Shown: positions 35,030-44,480, numbered from the stretch's first letter. The stretch is 64,000 bases of DNA from Boseongicola aestuarii (GCF_900184815.1 NZ_FXXQ01000007.1:97501-161500), one strand, 5' to 3'. Numbers and translations are program-made. The notes: generated from the letters alone by a model not told the origin.

Positions 35030-36052
35030 CTAAGTCGAGTTCCGGCGCTCAAAGCGCCCCCGCGTGCGATTGGCAAACGCGACAAGCGACAGCATCACAG
35101 GCACCTCGACCAGAACCCCGACCACCGTCGCCAGCGCGGCCCCCGAATTCAGACCGAACAGACTAATGGCCACCGCCACCGCCAACTCGAAAAAGTTCGA
35201 CGTTCCGATAAGCGCACAAGGGGCCGCGATCTTGTGCGGCACGCGCCAGATGAACGCCGCCGCATAGGCCAGCGCGAAAATCCCGTAGGACTGGATAAGT
35301 ATCGGCACCGCAATCAGCAAGATGACCTGCGGGCGATCCAGAATGACCTGCCCCTGAAGACCGAACAGGATCACCACAGTCGCAATAAGCCCGACAACCG
35401 ACCACGGCTTGATCCGTTCGCGAAAAGCCTCGATCCGCGCCTCGGACCCCAAAAGATGTCGCGTCCAGACCCCCGCTGCAAGCGGCAGGGCAACGAACAG
35501 AACGACGGACAAAAGCAGCGTCCCCCAAGGCACGACTATATCCGTAACCCCCAAAAGCAGCGCAACAATTGGCGCGAAGGCAAACACCATGACCACATCG
35601 TTCACCGAGACCTGCAAAAGCGTATAGCCTTCGTCGCCGCGCGTCAGTTGCGACCAGACAAACACCATCGCCGTGCAGGGCGCTGCCCCCAGCAGAATAA
35701 GTCCCGCGATGTATTGCTGCGCGTCCTGCGGAGAGATGAAATCCGCAAAAACGACCTCGAAAAACAACACCCCCAGACCCGCCATGGTAAAAGGCTTGAT
35801 CAGCCAGTTCACCAACAGCGTGATCGCCAGACCCTTCGGCTGCTTCACCGCATTCCTCAGACTGCCCGGATCGACACCCACCATCATCGGGTAGACCATC
35901 GCCCAGATCAGCACCGCGACCACAAGGTTGACACTTGCCACCTCGGCCATTGCGATCGCCTCGACCAGCGACGGGGCGGTACTTCCAATAAGCACACCGC
36001 CCGCCATGGCCAGCGCGATCCACAGGGAAAGATATCGTTCGAAAATGTTCAT
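35030..36052 (-). CDS. acr3: ACR3-family arsenite efflux transporter
   Basis: A 340-residue, ten-TM arsenite/H+ antiporter. It starts [20 protein letters not shown], the family start. The essential Cys is in [16 protein letters not shown] and the conserved Glu in [18 protein letters not shown]. An ATG four codons upstream (36064) is an alternative start. No arsR, arsC or arsH adjoins it. It is divergent from the Ada-like gene, and the shared 160-bp region is GC-rich without an evident ArsR operator. Confidence 0.92.
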   Translation of the reverse strand: MNIFERYLSLWIALAMAGGVLIGSTAPSLVEAIAMAEVASVNLVVAVLIWAMVYPMMVGVDPGSLRNAVKQPKGLAITLLVNWLIKPFTMAGLGVLFFEVVFADFISPQDAQQYIAGLILLGAAPCTAMVFVWSQLTRGDEGYTLLQVSVNDVVMVFAFAPIVALLLGVTDIVVPWGTLLLSVVLFVALPLAAGVWTRHLLGSEARIEAFRERIKPWSVVGLIATVVILFGLQGQVILDRPQVILLIAVPILIQSYGIFALAYAAAFIWRVPHKIAAPCALIGTSNFFELAVAVAISLFGLNSGAALATVVGVLVEVPVMLSLVAFANRTRGRFERRNST

Positions 36053-36213
36053 GCCCCGTGGCATAAAAGCCCGCGCCAGCGAAGTCGACAAAAACCTCCG
36101 CACCGGCAACAGCACCCCAGAAACCCGCGCCGCTCGCAAGTTTTTCCCGCAATATCCGGGTCGCGCCACCCCGCGCCTTTGCCTACATTGACCGACAAGC
36201 AAAGGACGCACCC

Positions 36214-37056
36214 ATGACCGACCAAGACACCGGCTATCACTACCAGCTTATGCGCCGCGCGATTGACCTGATCGACGCAGGCGGCCGCGACCTGTCGCTG
36301 GAAGACCTCGCGGGCGAAATGCACATGTCGCCCGCGCACTTCCAGCGCATCTTCTCGCGCTGGGCCGGGGTGTCTCCTAAACGCTACCAGCAATGGCTGA
36401 TGCTGGATCACGCCAAAGACCTGCTGGCCACGCGCCACACAACCTTGGAGACCGCCGACGCCGTGGGCCTCTCCGGCTCGGGCCGCCTGCACGATCTGTT
36501 TCTGCGCTGGGAAGCCATGAGCCCCGGCGACTACGCCAAAGCCGGCGCAGACCTAAACATCCTCTGGGGCTGGTTCGAAAGCCCCTTCGGCCCGGCCCTG
36601 ATCATGGGCACGGACAAAGGCATCTGCGGCATCGGCTTTTCCGCTGAAATGGGGCGCGAGGCCACCATGACCGACCTCATGCGCCGCTGGCCCAATGCCA
36701 CCTTCACCGAAGACCCTGCGGCCATCGCCCCCTTCGCAGTTCAGGCCTTCCCACGCGAAGGCTCCAACCGCGAACCGGCACAGCTTTACCTCATCGGAGC
36801 GCCCTTCCAGATCAAAGTCTGGGAAGCTTTGATGCGCATCCCCACAGGTCACGTCACCACCTATTCCGACATCGCCAAAACCATCGGCAATCCCAAAGCC
36901 GTGCGCGCCGTCGGCACTGCGGTGGGCCGCAATCCGGTTTCATGGCTCATCCCCTGTCACCGCGCGCTGCGTAAATCGGGTGGGCTGGGCGGCTATCATT
37001 GGGGCTTGCCCGTCAAGCGCGCCATGCTCGCCTTCGAGACCGCCGAAACCGCCTGA
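36214..37056 (+). CDS. AraC-HTH/methylguanine-DNA methyltransferase fusion (Ada-like, no Zn domain)
   Basis: A 280-residue bifunctional protein. Residues about 8-105 form an AraC-type HTH ([40 protein letters not shown]). The C-terminal half is an MGMT domain with [20 protein letters not shown] and the active-site [18 protein letters not shown], whose Cys accepts methyl from O6-methylguanine. The N-terminal Zn-Cys4 phosphotriester domain of classical Ada is missing, so the adaptive-response methyl switch must differ. AAGGAC precedes the ATG. Confidence 0.9.
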   Translation: MTDQDTGYHYQLMRRAIDLIDAGGRDLSLEDLAGEMHMSPAHFQRIFSRWAGVSPKRYQQWLMLDHAKDLLATRHTTLETADAVGLSGSGRLHDLFLRWEAMSPGDYAKAGADLNILWGWFESPFGPALIMGTDKGICGIGFSAEMGREATMTDLMRRWPNATFTEDPAAIAPFAVQAFPREGSNREPAQLYLIGAPFQIKVWEALMRIPTGHVTTYSDIAKTIGNPKAVRAVGTAVGRNPVSWLIPCHRALRKSGGLGGYHWGLPVKRAMLAFETAETA

Positions 37057-37168
37057 TATCCGATAACACACGCGCGCGATTGCCTATCACCGCAGCCGTA
37101 GGCATATCTTCGCGCATCGCCGCTTCCGCATCATCCAGTATGGTGTATAGCGGCATTGGAGATGTGAA

Positions 37169-37849
37169 ATGACCAAAGGATTTGTCATGGGATACATGAA
37201 AAAACCCGCCATCGTGGCAGCCGCCAGCCTTCTGGCACTGACCGCCTGTAACGACCCAAGCCAGTTCCCCGGAACGGACGGCGACCGCACCCGTCAGGGC
37301 GCACTTGCAGGCGCTGCCGTTGGCGCGATTCTCGGCGGAACCCGCGAAAGCGGCAGCGACCGCCTTCGTAACGCAGCCGTTGGCGCAGCCATCGGCGCCG
37401 GTGCCGGAGCCCTCATCGGCTCGACGCTGGATGCACAGGCACGCGAACTGGAACAGGACTTCGACAACGGCCAGATCGACGTGATCAACACCGGCAGCGA
37501 ACTGATCGTGCGTATGCCCGAAGCCATCCTGTTTGCCACCGACAGCGCCTCGCTGAACGGCGCGCTGCGCTCGGACCTGTTTGTTCTGGCCGACAGCCTG
37601 AACAAATACCCACAGTCCATCGTGACCGTCGTCGGCCACACCGACAACACCGGCACCGCAGCCTATAACCAGGGCCTCAGCGAACGCCGCGCCTTTGCCG
37701 TGGCTGACACGCTGCGCGCTGGTGGTGTGTCCGGCAGCCGTATCCGCACCATCGGTGCCGGTGAAAGCCAGCCGATCGCGACGAACCAGACAGCCTCGGG
37801 CCGTTCCCAGAACCGTCGGGTCGACATCACGATCACGCCGACAAACTAA
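37169..37849 (+). CDS. OmpA-family lipoprotein with glycine-zipper domain
   Basis: An outer-membrane lipoprotein. The signal MKKPAIVAAASLLALTAC ends in a lipobox. A glycine-zipper region (GALAGAAVGAILGGT, AVGAAIGAGAGALIGS) follows, then the C-terminal OmpA peptidoglycan-binding domain with GHTDNTGTAAYNQGLSERRA and the closing SQNRRVDITITP. It probably ties the outer membrane to peptidoglycan (YiaD/Pal-like). Two ATGs (37169 and 37187) both have SD sequences; the second gives a more compact signal. Followed by a strong shared terminator. Confidence 0.9.
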   Translation: MTKGFVMGYMKKPAIVAAASLLALTACNDPSQFPGTDGDRTRQGALAGAAVGAILGGTRESGSDRLRNAAVGAAIGAGAGALIGSTLDAQARELEQDFDNGQIDVINTGSELIVRMPEAILFATDSASLNGALRSDLFVLADSLNKYPQSIVTVVGHTDNTGTAAYNQGLSERRAFAVADTLRAGGVSGSRIRTIGAGESQPIATNQTASGRSQNRRVDITITPTN

Positions 37850-37872
37850 GAACACCTCATAAACCGAGCAGT

Positions 37873-37907
37873 AAAACGGCGGTGCGCATCACGCGTGCCG
37901 CCGTTTT
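37873..37907. terminator. Bidirectional terminator between ompA-like and MFS genes
   Basis: A 15-bp stem (37873-37887 with 37893-37907, two wobble pairs in the middle) with a 5-nt loop. The ends are AAAACGGCGG and CCGCCGTTTT, so a U-rich end is made on both strands. It serves the two convergent genes and touches the MFS stop codon. Confidence 0.85.
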
Positions 37908-39067
37908 CACATCGCCAACCGCGCCGCTGCGCGCCGGAACAACACCAGCGTCACCAGGCAGATCACCAGCATCACTGCGCCCAGTATAAACGCCACACCT
38001 GCCTCACCCGACCGCTCGGCCATGCCGCCAGCAATGGCTGGCGCTACCATCATCAGCGCATAATACACCGTGAAAAAGGCCCCCATCCCAAAGGACCGCG
38101 CCCCGGGTGCCAGAACCTGAGACGGCAACGTCATGATCAACCCGGCTCCCAGTCCGAACACGAACCCGCCTACCGCAAAGACAACGGTCAAAGCGCCCGT
38201 CGGCACCATCAACCCGCCCAGCAAAGCGATGATGCCACCGACCAAGCTGGCCCCGATCAATAGATCCCGCCGCCCCGACCAATCCGACAAAATACCCCCC
38301 ACCGGCACCGCAACGCCAACGCCAGTGATAAAGACCGACGTGATCGCGCTTGCCGTCACGATATCAAGCCCGCGCGCATCCAGCAGAAGCGGTCCAAAAG
38401 CAAAAACCATCGCCAAAGCCGCATTGTAGAACGCCCAGATCGCAGCCGCCATCGACAACGCGAAAACCGGGAACCTCGCCACCTGAACCTCGCTCGGCCC
38501 CTCCGCCGCACCCGGCGGCACACGGTATAGCAACACGAATAGAAAAAGCGCCAACGCCACAACACCAACAACAAACCACGACGCCACCGCCAGCCCACCC
38601 ATCGACGCCAAAAACGGCAGGATCAAAAGCGCCAGAGCAATCCCCGCAGGCCAAGAAGCGATAAAAACCCCCATCGCCGTGCCGATCTCGCGCCCCAGAA
38701 ACCAGTCCACCAGCAGCTTGGTCATCACCACGTTGATCACAACGCCCCCGACCCCGGCCAGAACGCGCCCGACCACCGCCGCCTCCCAGGACTGCGCAAG
38801 CAACGACAAGACCGCTCCGATCAGCATCAGCACCAGACTGATTCCGACCACCCGCTTGTCCCCGAACCGCGCGGCAAACGTGCCGCCCGGAATCGCCACC
38901 AAAATCCCCGGCCCCAGATACAGACCGATCAGAATGCCGATATCCGCAACCGTCAGCGCCAGACTATCCGCCACAAACGGCGACAAGGCCGCCACCGACT
39001 GATACTGAAACGCCATTACCGTGCGCGCGAAAAACAGCACGAACAAAATCACCCAGCGATTGATCAT
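37907..39067 (-). CDS. MFS transporter (CynX/NimT-like)
   Basis: A 386-residue, twelve-TM major facilitator. It starts MINRWVILFVLFFARTVMAF. The loop 2-3 motif A-like sequence is GGTFAARFGDKRVVG and that of the second half is GGILSDWSGRRDLLIG. The overall pattern resembles cyanate/nitroimidazole-type MFS permeases; the substrate is unknown. It is divergent from a GntR/FadR regulator, which may control it. Confidence 0.87.
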   Translation of the reverse strand: MINRWVILFVLFFARTVMAFQYQSVAALSPFVADSLALTVADIGILIGLYLGPGILVAIPGGTFAARFGDKRVVGISLVLMLIGAVLSLLAQSWEAAVVGRVLAGVGGVVINVVMTKLLVDWFLGREIGTAMGVFIASWPAGIALALLILPFLASMGGLAVASWFVVGVVALALFLFVLLYRVPPGAAEGPSEVQVARFPVFALSMAAAIWAFYNAALAMVFAFGPLLLDARGLDIVTASAITSVFITGVGVAVPVGGILSDWSGRRDLLIGASLVGGIIALLGGLMVPTGALTVVFAVGGFVFGLGAGLIMTLPSQVLAPGARSFGMGAFFTVYYALMMVAPAIAGGMAERSGEAGVAFILGAVMLVICLVTLVLFRRAAARLAM

Positions 39068-39197
39068 CGGACCGCCCCCGTCGTTCGCCGTCACAAAGCC
39101 AGAGTTTGCCGACCCAGATCAATACCTATCGTGTCACCGCCTCCCTTGCAGCCCAGCGCGCACGGCCCTACCTTCGCCTCGAACAGTGAGTACACCC

Positions 39198-39968
39198 ATG
39201 CCCTTCGAACGCATCGAACCCGAAAAACTCTCCCACGCCGTCATTGGTCAGATCGAAGGCCTGATCCTGCGCGGCATCCTGCGCCCCGGTGAACGCCTGC
39301 CGTCGGAACGCGAACTGGCCGACCGCCTCGGCGTCTCCCGGCCCTCGCTGCGCGAAGCCATCGCCTCACTTCAGGACAGCGGCCTCCTCGTCGCGCGGGC
39401 AAACTCGGGCATTTTCGTCGCCGACGTCCTCGGCTCGGCGTTTTCCCCGGCCCTCACGCGCCTGTTCTCAAGCCACCCCGAGGCCGTCTTCGACGCCATC
39501 GACTTTCGCCGCGACATGGAAGGCCTCGCCGCTCACCGCGCCGCGCGCCTTGCCTCCGACACCGACCTCGCCGTCGTCGATACGATTCTCAAGAAAATGG
39601 AAGCCGCCCACGAAAAACGCGACGCCAAGGCCGAAGCCAGCCTCGACGCCGACTTCCACCTCGCCATCATCGAGGCAAGCCACAACATCGTGCTCCTGCA
39701 CATGATGCGCTCGATGTATGACCTCCTGCAAACCGGCGTGTTCTACAACCGCCAGATCATCTTCGAGTTGCGCACCACCCGCACCGCCCTCCTCGACCAG
39801 CACCGCGCGATCAACACGGCCCTTCAAAAGCGCGACCCCGACGCCGCCCGCGACGCCGTTCAGGCCCACCTCGACTTCGTGCGCGCCTCGCTCACCGACA
39901 AACTGCGCGCCGAAGAAAACGAGCGCATCGCCAAAAAGCGTCTCGACCACGAACAGCGCCGCCAGTAG
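39198..39968 (+). CDS. FadR/GntR-family (FCD domain) transcriptional regulator
   Basis: A 256-residue regulator. N-terminal winged helix RPGERLPSERELADRLGVSR with PSLREAIASLQDSGL, then an FCD all-helical effector domain with DADFHLAIIEASHN and the later His in LLDQHRAINTALQKRD, which mark a metal/carboxylate-binding FCD. Carboxylic acids such as lactate or glycolate are typical ligands of this group. It is divergent from the MFS gene (130-bp gap); I could not see a clear palindrome there. Confidence 0.88.
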   Translation: MPFERIEPEKLSHAVIGQIEGLILRGILRPGERLPSERELADRLGVSRPSLREAIASLQDSGLLVARANSGIFVADVLGSAFSPALTRLFSSHPEAVFDAIDFRRDMEGLAAHRAARLASDTDLAVVDTILKKMEAAHEKRDAKAEASLDADFHLAIIEASHNIVLLHMMRSMYDLLQTGVFYNRQIIFELRTTRTALLDQHRAINTALQKRDPDAARDAVQAHLDFVRASLTDKLRAEENERIAKKRLDHEQRRQ

Positions 39969-39990
39969 GCCACACCTGGCCGACAGCCCT

Positions 39991-40016
39991 GCCTTCTTCT
40001 GTTCCTAAATATCCAA
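39991..40016 (-). repeat. Recurrent intergenic element, copy 8
   Basis: Minus-strand reading GGATATTTAGGAACAGAAGA then AGGC. It lies between the convergent GntR and aldo/keto reductase genes. Copy 9, 1.26 kb further on, has the same orientation and nearly the same sequence, so the two bracket the aldo/keto reductase gene. Confidence 0.6.
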
Positions 40017-40067
40017 ATCCAACCAGTCCCCCGCGTGCAAACGCTGAAAGGCCTGGTTAGAAGATGC

Positions 40068-41120
40068 CTAGACCTCTTCCGAAGAGCGCGCCCAAAGGTT
40101 CACACCCTCTTCAAAACAAAGCGCATCAATCGCCGCCAATTCGTCGTCGGTAAACGCCGCCGCGCCCAATGCTCCGACACAATCCTCAATCTGAGACACC
40201 TTCGAAGCTCCGATCAACGCCGACGTCACACGCCCTCCACGCAAGACCCACGCCAACGCCATCTGCGCCAGAGACTGCCCCCGCGCCGCCGCAATATCAT
40301 TCAACCCATTCAACCGCTTGACCGCCTCATCGCTCAACAAATCCTTGTCCAACGACTTACCCTGCGCAGCGCGACTGTCCTGTGGAACACCCTTCAGATA
40401 CTTGTTCGTCAAAAGCCCCTGCGCCAAAGGCGTAAACGCTATCGACCCCGCCCCGACATCGTCCAGCGTGTCCAACAACCCGTCCCGCTCGACCCAGCGG
40501 TTCAGCATCGAATAAGACGGCTGATGAATGACAAACGGCGTGCCCAAAGCCTTCAGGATCGCCGCCGCCTCCCGGCTGCGCTCAGAATTATAGGACGAAA
40601 TCCCGGCATAAAGCGCCTTGCCGGACCGCACGATCTGATCCAGCGCCCCCATCGTTTCTTCCAGCGGTGTCTCGGGATCATACCGATGCGAATAAAAGAT
40701 ATCGACATACTCCAGCCCCATCCGCTTCAAGGACTGGTCACAAGACGCGATCATGAATTTCCGACTGCCAAACTCGCCGTAAGGCCCGTCCCACTGCTTG
40801 TATCCCGCCTTCGACGAAATAATCAGCTCATCGCGATACCCCGCAAAATCCGTTGCAAGTATCTCGCCAAACGCCGTTTCCGCCGAGCCCGGAGGGGGCC
40901 CATAATTGTTTGCCAGATCAAAATGCGTGATCCCGTTGTCAAACGCCGCCCGACACAAGGCCCGCTTCAGCTCATGCGGCGTGTCGTCCCCGAAATTATG
41001 CCAAAGCCCCAGCGAAATCGCCGGCAGCTTCAACCCCGACCGACCCAGTCGACGGTATTCCATCGTGTCATAACGTGAATTGCTGGGCGTATAGCGGGGT
41101 GTGGGATAAGGTCTGGTCAT
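40068..41120 (-). CDS. Aldo/keto reductase, L-glyceraldehyde 3-phosphate reductase-like
   Basis: A 350-residue NADPH-dependent reductase of the YghZ/MgrA type. AKR catalytic tetrad residues are in HFDLANNYGPPPG (Asp, Tyr), IISSKAGY (Lys) and FYSHRYD (His). The starting region MEYRRLGRSGLKLPAISLGL is diagnostic. It would reduce L-glyceraldehyde 3-phosphate or methylglyoxal-like aldehydes. ATG at 41120; a longer frame to 41156 is less likely. Flanked by same-orientation copies of the intergenic repeat. Confidence 0.9.
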   Translation of the reverse strand: MTRPYPTPRYTPSNSRYDTMEYRRLGRSGLKLPAISLGLWHNFGDDTPHELKRALCRAAFDNGITHFDLANNYGPPPGSAETAFGEILATDFAGYRDELIISSKAGYKQWDGPYGEFGSRKFMIASCDQSLKRMGLEYVDIFYSHRYDPETPLEETMGALDQIVRSGKALYAGISSYNSERSREAAAILKALGTPFVIHQPSYSMLNRWVERDGLLDTLDDVGAGSIAFTPLAQGLLTNKYLKGVPQDSRAAQGKSLDKDLLSDEAVKRLNGLNDIAAARGQSLAQMALAWVLRGGRVTSALIGASKVSQIEDCVGALGAAAFTDDELAAIDALCFEEGVNLWARSSEEV

Positions 41121-41250
41121 GAAAGGCATAGCGTCCCGACCAGCCGCAAATGTCAACTCTTTGTCAAACTCACTACCTTTAAGTCACCGGAGCGCACGCC
41201 AGAACATAGCCTTCCCACACAGATCCCGGCTGCCCGGTCACCGCACCCCG

Positions 41251-41286
41251 CGCTTCTTCTGTTCAAAAATATCCAACTCCTCCGGC
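41251..41286 (-). repeat. Recurrent intergenic element, copy 9 (last in window)
   Basis: Minus-strand reading GGAGGAGTTGGATATTTTTG then AACAGAAGAAGCG. It sits 79 bp before ettA. No further copies were seen between here and 64 kb. Confidence 0.6.
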
Positions 41287-41365
41287 CAACGGACGCGCAA
41301 CCCGTTGCACCTGCGCGCATGCGCCGTTAAACCCCTGATGCTCCACCAACACCGAAGGGTTCCTC

Positions 41366-43021
41366 ATGGCCGCGTATCAATATGTCTACCACATGGACGG
41401 CGTTTCCAAAGCCTACCCCGGTGGCAAGAAACTCTTTGAAAACATCCGCCTCAGCTTCCTGCCCGGCGTGAAAATCGGGGTCGTCGGCACCAATGGCGCG
41501 GGTAAATCGACGCTCATGCGCATCATGGCCGGAATCGACAAGGACTTCACCGGCGAAGCCTGGGCCGCCGAAGGCGCGCGTGTCGGCTATCTTCCGCAGG
41601 AACCCCACCTCGTCGAAAGCCTGAACGTGCGTGAAAACGTCATGCTCGGCGTCGCGGCCAAAAAGGCCAAACTCGACCGCTTCAACGAACTGGCGATGAA
41701 CTACTCGGATGAAACCGCCGACGAAATGGCCGCTCTTCAGGACGATATCGACAGCAACAACCTCTGGGACCTCGACAGCCAGATCGACGTCGCCATGGAG
41801 GCCTTGCGCTGCCCGCCCGATGACGCAGATGTATCGACCCTCTCGGGCGGTGAAGCCCGCCGCGTCGCGCTCTGCAAGCTTCTGCTTGAAGCGCCCGATA
41901 TGCTCCTCCTCGACGAACCCACCAACCACCTCGACGCCGAAACCATCGCCTGGCTGCAACAGCACCTGATGGACTACAAAGGCACCATCCTGATCGTCAC
42001 CCACGACCGCTATTTCCTCGACGACATCACAAGCTGGATCCTCGAATTGGACCGTGGCCGTGGCATTCCTTACGAAGGCAACTACTCAGCCTGGCTCGAA
42101 CAAAAAGCCAAACGCCTTGCCCAGGAAGCCCGCGAAGACAAATCCCGCCAGAAAACGCTGGAACGCGAACTTGACTGGATCCGGCAGGGCGCCAAAGCCC
42201 GTCAGGCCAAGCAAAAGGCCCGGATCAACGCCTACAACGACCTCGCCAACCAGTCCGAACGCGAAAAACTCGCCCGCGCCCAGATCATCATCCCGAACGG
42301 CCAGCGTCTTGGCTCGAAAGTTATCGAAGTCAACGACCTGAAAAAAGCCATGGGCGACAAACTTCTGGTCGAAAACCTCTCGTTCAGCCTGCCCCCCGGC
42401 GGCATTGTCGGAGTGATCGGCCCCAACGGTGCAGGTAAAACCACGCTGTTCCGCATGCTGACCGGTCAGGAACAACCCGATGGCGGCACCGTGGAATACG
42501 GCGACACCGTCGACCTTTCCTATGTCGACCAATCCCGCGATGCGCTCGACGCCAACGCTACTGTCTGGGAGGAAATCTCCTCAGGCGGCGAGATCATCCA
42601 ACTGGGTGACGCGCAAATGAACTCCCGCGCTTACTGCTCGGCCTTCAACTTCAAAGGCGGCGATCAGCAGAAAAAGGTCGGCAGCCTCTCGGGCGGCGAA
42701 CGCAACCGCGTCCACATGGCAAAACTTCTGAAGACCGGTGGCAATGTGCTTCTCCTCGATGAACCTACGAACGACCTTGATGTGGAAACGTTAAGAGCGC
42801 TTGAAGATGCGCTGGTCGATTTCGCAGGCTGCGCCGTCGTCATCTCCCACGACCGCTTCTTCCTTGACCGCATCTGCACGCACATCCTGGCCTTCGAGGG
42901 CGAAGCCCACGTCGAATGGTTCGAAGGCAACTTCGAAGATTATGAGGAAGATAAAAAACGCCGCCTCGGCCCCGACGCGCTTGAACCCAAACGGATCAAG
43001 CACAAGAAATTCACAAGGTAA
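41366..43021 (+). CDS. ettA: EttA, energy-dependent translational throttle protein (ABC-F)
   Basis: A 551-residue ABC-F ATPase that binds the ribosomal E site and gates the first elongation step according to ATP/ADP. Two ABC modules: Walker A GTNGAGKSTLMRIMAG and GPNGAGKTTLFRMLTG; signatures LSGGEARRVALCKLL and LSGGERNRVHMAKLL; Walker B LLLDEPTNHLDAE and LLLDEPTNDLDVE. The arm and linker are in between (EAREDKSRQKTLERELDWI). Soluble, no membrane domain. AAGGG precedes the ATG. Confidence 0.95.
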   Translation: MAAYQYVYHMDGVSKAYPGGKKLFENIRLSFLPGVKIGVVGTNGAGKSTLMRIMAGIDKDFTGEAWAAEGARVGYLPQEPHLVESLNVRENVMLGVAAKKAKLDRFNELAMNYSDETADEMAALQDDIDSNNLWDLDSQIDVAMEALRCPPDDADVSTLSGGEARRVALCKLLLEAPDMLLLDEPTNHLDAETIAWLQQHLMDYKGTILIVTHDRYFLDDITSWILELDRGRGIPYEGNYSAWLEQKAKRLAQEAREDKSRQKTLERELDWIRQGAKARQAKQKARINAYNDLANQSEREKLARAQIIIPNGQRLGSKVIEVNDLKKAMGDKLLVENLSFSLPPGGIVGVIGPNGAGKTTLFRMLTGQEQPDGGTVEYGDTVDLSYVDQSRDALDANATVWEEISSGGEIIQLGDAQMNSRAYCSAFNFKGGDQQKKVGSLSGGERNRVHMAKLLKTGGNVLLLDEPTNDLDVETLRALEDALVDFAGCAVVISHDRFFLDRICTHILAFEGEAHVEWFEGNFEDYEEDKKRRLGPDALEPKRIKHKKFTR

Positions 43022-43345
43022 TCCACCCAAGACACCAGCGCAGGATCAACAAACTCAGACTTGCGCAACACGGGACGCCTCCAACCGGCGAAGCTCTCAG
43101 CAAACAAACGTGCCAGTTGGAGGCCATGTTCACGGCTCCGGTTGATGGCAAGATCGGCGACCACGCTACGCGGCCGGTCCAAGATCACGGCCGTCCTTCG
43201 CCAGCCCGATACCTGACACACCAAGCGCCTTTTCCAGCTCCACCTCGCTCCAGGCAACGCCTCGCCCAGAAACCCGGATAAATCTCCGAACCAGCTCACA
43301 GCCGCCCCGGTCCCGCCAGCACACCGGGGTCAACCCTCACGAATT
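42940..43345 (-). pseudogene. Possible frameshifted gene remnant downstream of ettA
   Basis: The gap after ettA shows protein-like sequence on the minus strand in two frames. One (43333-43166, 55 codons) reads ELVRRFIRVSGRGVAW then SEVELEKALGVSGIG; it breaks where another frame continues with RTAVILDRPRSVVADLAINR and LQLARLFAESFAGWRRPVL. A single frameshift near 43180 would join them into one protein of about 95 residues that ends at or inside the ettA 3' end. I do not recognise the family. It may equally be chance ORFs in GC-rich DNA. Confidence 0.25.
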
Positions 43346-43390
43346 TCCTTGCAATTTCACCGCACACCCGCCATATGCCCCCCAGCGACG

Positions 43391-43505
43391 TTATTCTATT
43401 TCGACCACTGTCTTCCCTAATACGGCTTTCAGTCTTTCGATCCAGACCAACTAAGCCGGGTCACCGCAATCTCGTGGGTGGCACATACTATTAGGAGACA
43501 ACACG
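43391..43505 (+). promoter_or_regulatory. Conserved 5' leader of the first cold-shock gene
   Basis: About 115 nt before the csp start match, with gaps, the leader of the second csp gene at 44.37 kb: both contain TATTCT, a CGACC-ACTGTCT-like block, TACGGC, CAGT, TTTCGA, a GACC block and a GGAGAC-type SD. Long structured leaders are known for cold-shock mRNAs, where they act as thermosensors. This similarity is visible in the sequence; the function is inference. Confidence 0.55.
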
Positions 43506-43712
43506 ATGGCTAATGGCACCGTGAAATGGTTCAACTCTACAAAAGGCTTCGGCTTTATCGCACCTGAAACAGGTGGCAAGGACGTTTTCGTCCACATTTC
43601 AGCAGTCGAGCGTTCCGGCCTTACAGGCCTGGCTGACGACCAGAAAGTTACCTACGACATCGAAGCTGGCCGTGACGGCCGCGAGTCGGCGGTAAACCTC
43701 TCGCTCGCATAA
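43506..43712 (+). CDS. CspA-family cold shock protein (copy 1)
   Basis: A 68-residue single cold-shock domain with RNP1 KGFGFI and RNP2 VFVHIS, starting MANGTVKWFNSTKGFG. It binds single-stranded RNA/DNA and acts as an RNA chaperone. A close paralogue lies 975 bp downstream in the same orientation. SD TTAGGAGACAACACG before the ATG. A GGGACGG/CCGTCCC hairpin follows at 43731-43754. Confidence 0.95.
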   Translation: MANGTVKWFNSTKGFGFIAPETGGKDVFVHISAVERSGLTGLADDQKVTYDIEAGRDGRESAVNLSLA

Positions 43713-43769
43713 GCGAAGCTAGCAAAACTTCGGGACGGGTGTTCGCAGCCGTCCCACCAAGAACCCGGC

Positions 43770-44237
43770 CTAAACGGCCAAAGCAACCCCCCACATTCCA
43801 AGACCGAACACCGTATGCGCCAGCAGACCAAGTCCGCGCGCGCGCCATGGTGCGTCCGTCTTCGATGCTGCCCAGCCCAAGCCAAGACCCGGCTGAAGCA
43901 AGAACCACCCAAACCCGATCGTCAAAAGTGAAAACACCCAAACAGCCGGGAAGGTCGGCGCATTCAGCCAGTCAGCGCCCGCCAAGGCGATGAACGCCAA
44001 ACCATAGATCGCGCCCACAAGGTAATGAAACGCCCAGCCGATGCGCGCTTCGCCCGGCAACTCGGCCACATCCCCGATCGAGTCGTGAAACACCCGCCCG
44101 CGCGACGCTTCCACGACCCAACGTCCCACAGCGCCCCAGTTCGGGCGTGCGATGCCGAAGAACCGCTCCAGCAAAATCGCCCAGACATCCATCGCGACCG
44201 TGCCCGCGACTCCCATCAAAACACCGATACCCAGCAT
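43770..44237 (-). CDS. DUF2938-like membrane protein
   Basis: A 155-residue protein with four TM helices: MLGIGVLMGVAGTVAMDVWA, the GWAFHYLVGAIYGLAFIALA pair, VWVFSLLTIGFGWFLLQPGLG and LLAHTVFGLGMWGVALA. The G-T-x-x-MD motif in helix 1 and FHDSIGDVAELPGE region fit DUF2938. Function unknown. It has a near-perfect SD (AGGAGGTGAT) directly before the ATG, so it is expected to be well translated. It is inserted between two csp genes, on the opposite strand. Confidence 0.85.
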   Translation of the reverse strand: MLGIGVLMGVAGTVAMDVWAILLERFFGIARPNWGAVGRWVVEASRGRVFHDSIGDVAELPGEARIGWAFHYLVGAIYGLAFIALAGADWLNAPTFPAVWVFSLLTIGFGWFLLQPGLGLGWAASKTDAPWRARGLGLLAHTVFGLGMWGVALAV

Positions 44238-44366
44238 ATCACCTCCTGATCAGACACGCCTTTGTGTCACGCACGGACAGACACGGCAATCGCCCGACCA
44301 AAACCAGCCGCACGGCTTGGGCAAAAAATCTTGCGTCACGGCGCAAAATCTGGATGATCACAAGCG

Positions 44367-44480
44367 CTATTCTTTAACTCGACCCACTGTCTCCAACTAC
44401 GGCCACAGTTTCGAACTCCAAGACCCTGGCCACAGCCGTCGCATCCCGCGGACGGCCACTACTAGACGGAGACCTCACGC
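44367..44480 (+). promoter_or_regulatory. Conserved 5' leader of the second cold-shock gene
   Basis: Counterpart of the leader at 43391. It includes the same ordered blocks and in addition a perfect 6-bp hairpin GCCGTC / GACGGC (44435-44440 and 44451-44456) just upstream of the SD region. The position near the SD suggests a temperature-dependent structure. Confidence 0.55.

Noticed and set aside
34958-36217. 419-codon plus-strand frame
   Set aside because: Antisense to acr3; extremely His/Gln/Arg-rich, as expected from the complement of hydrophobic TM codons.
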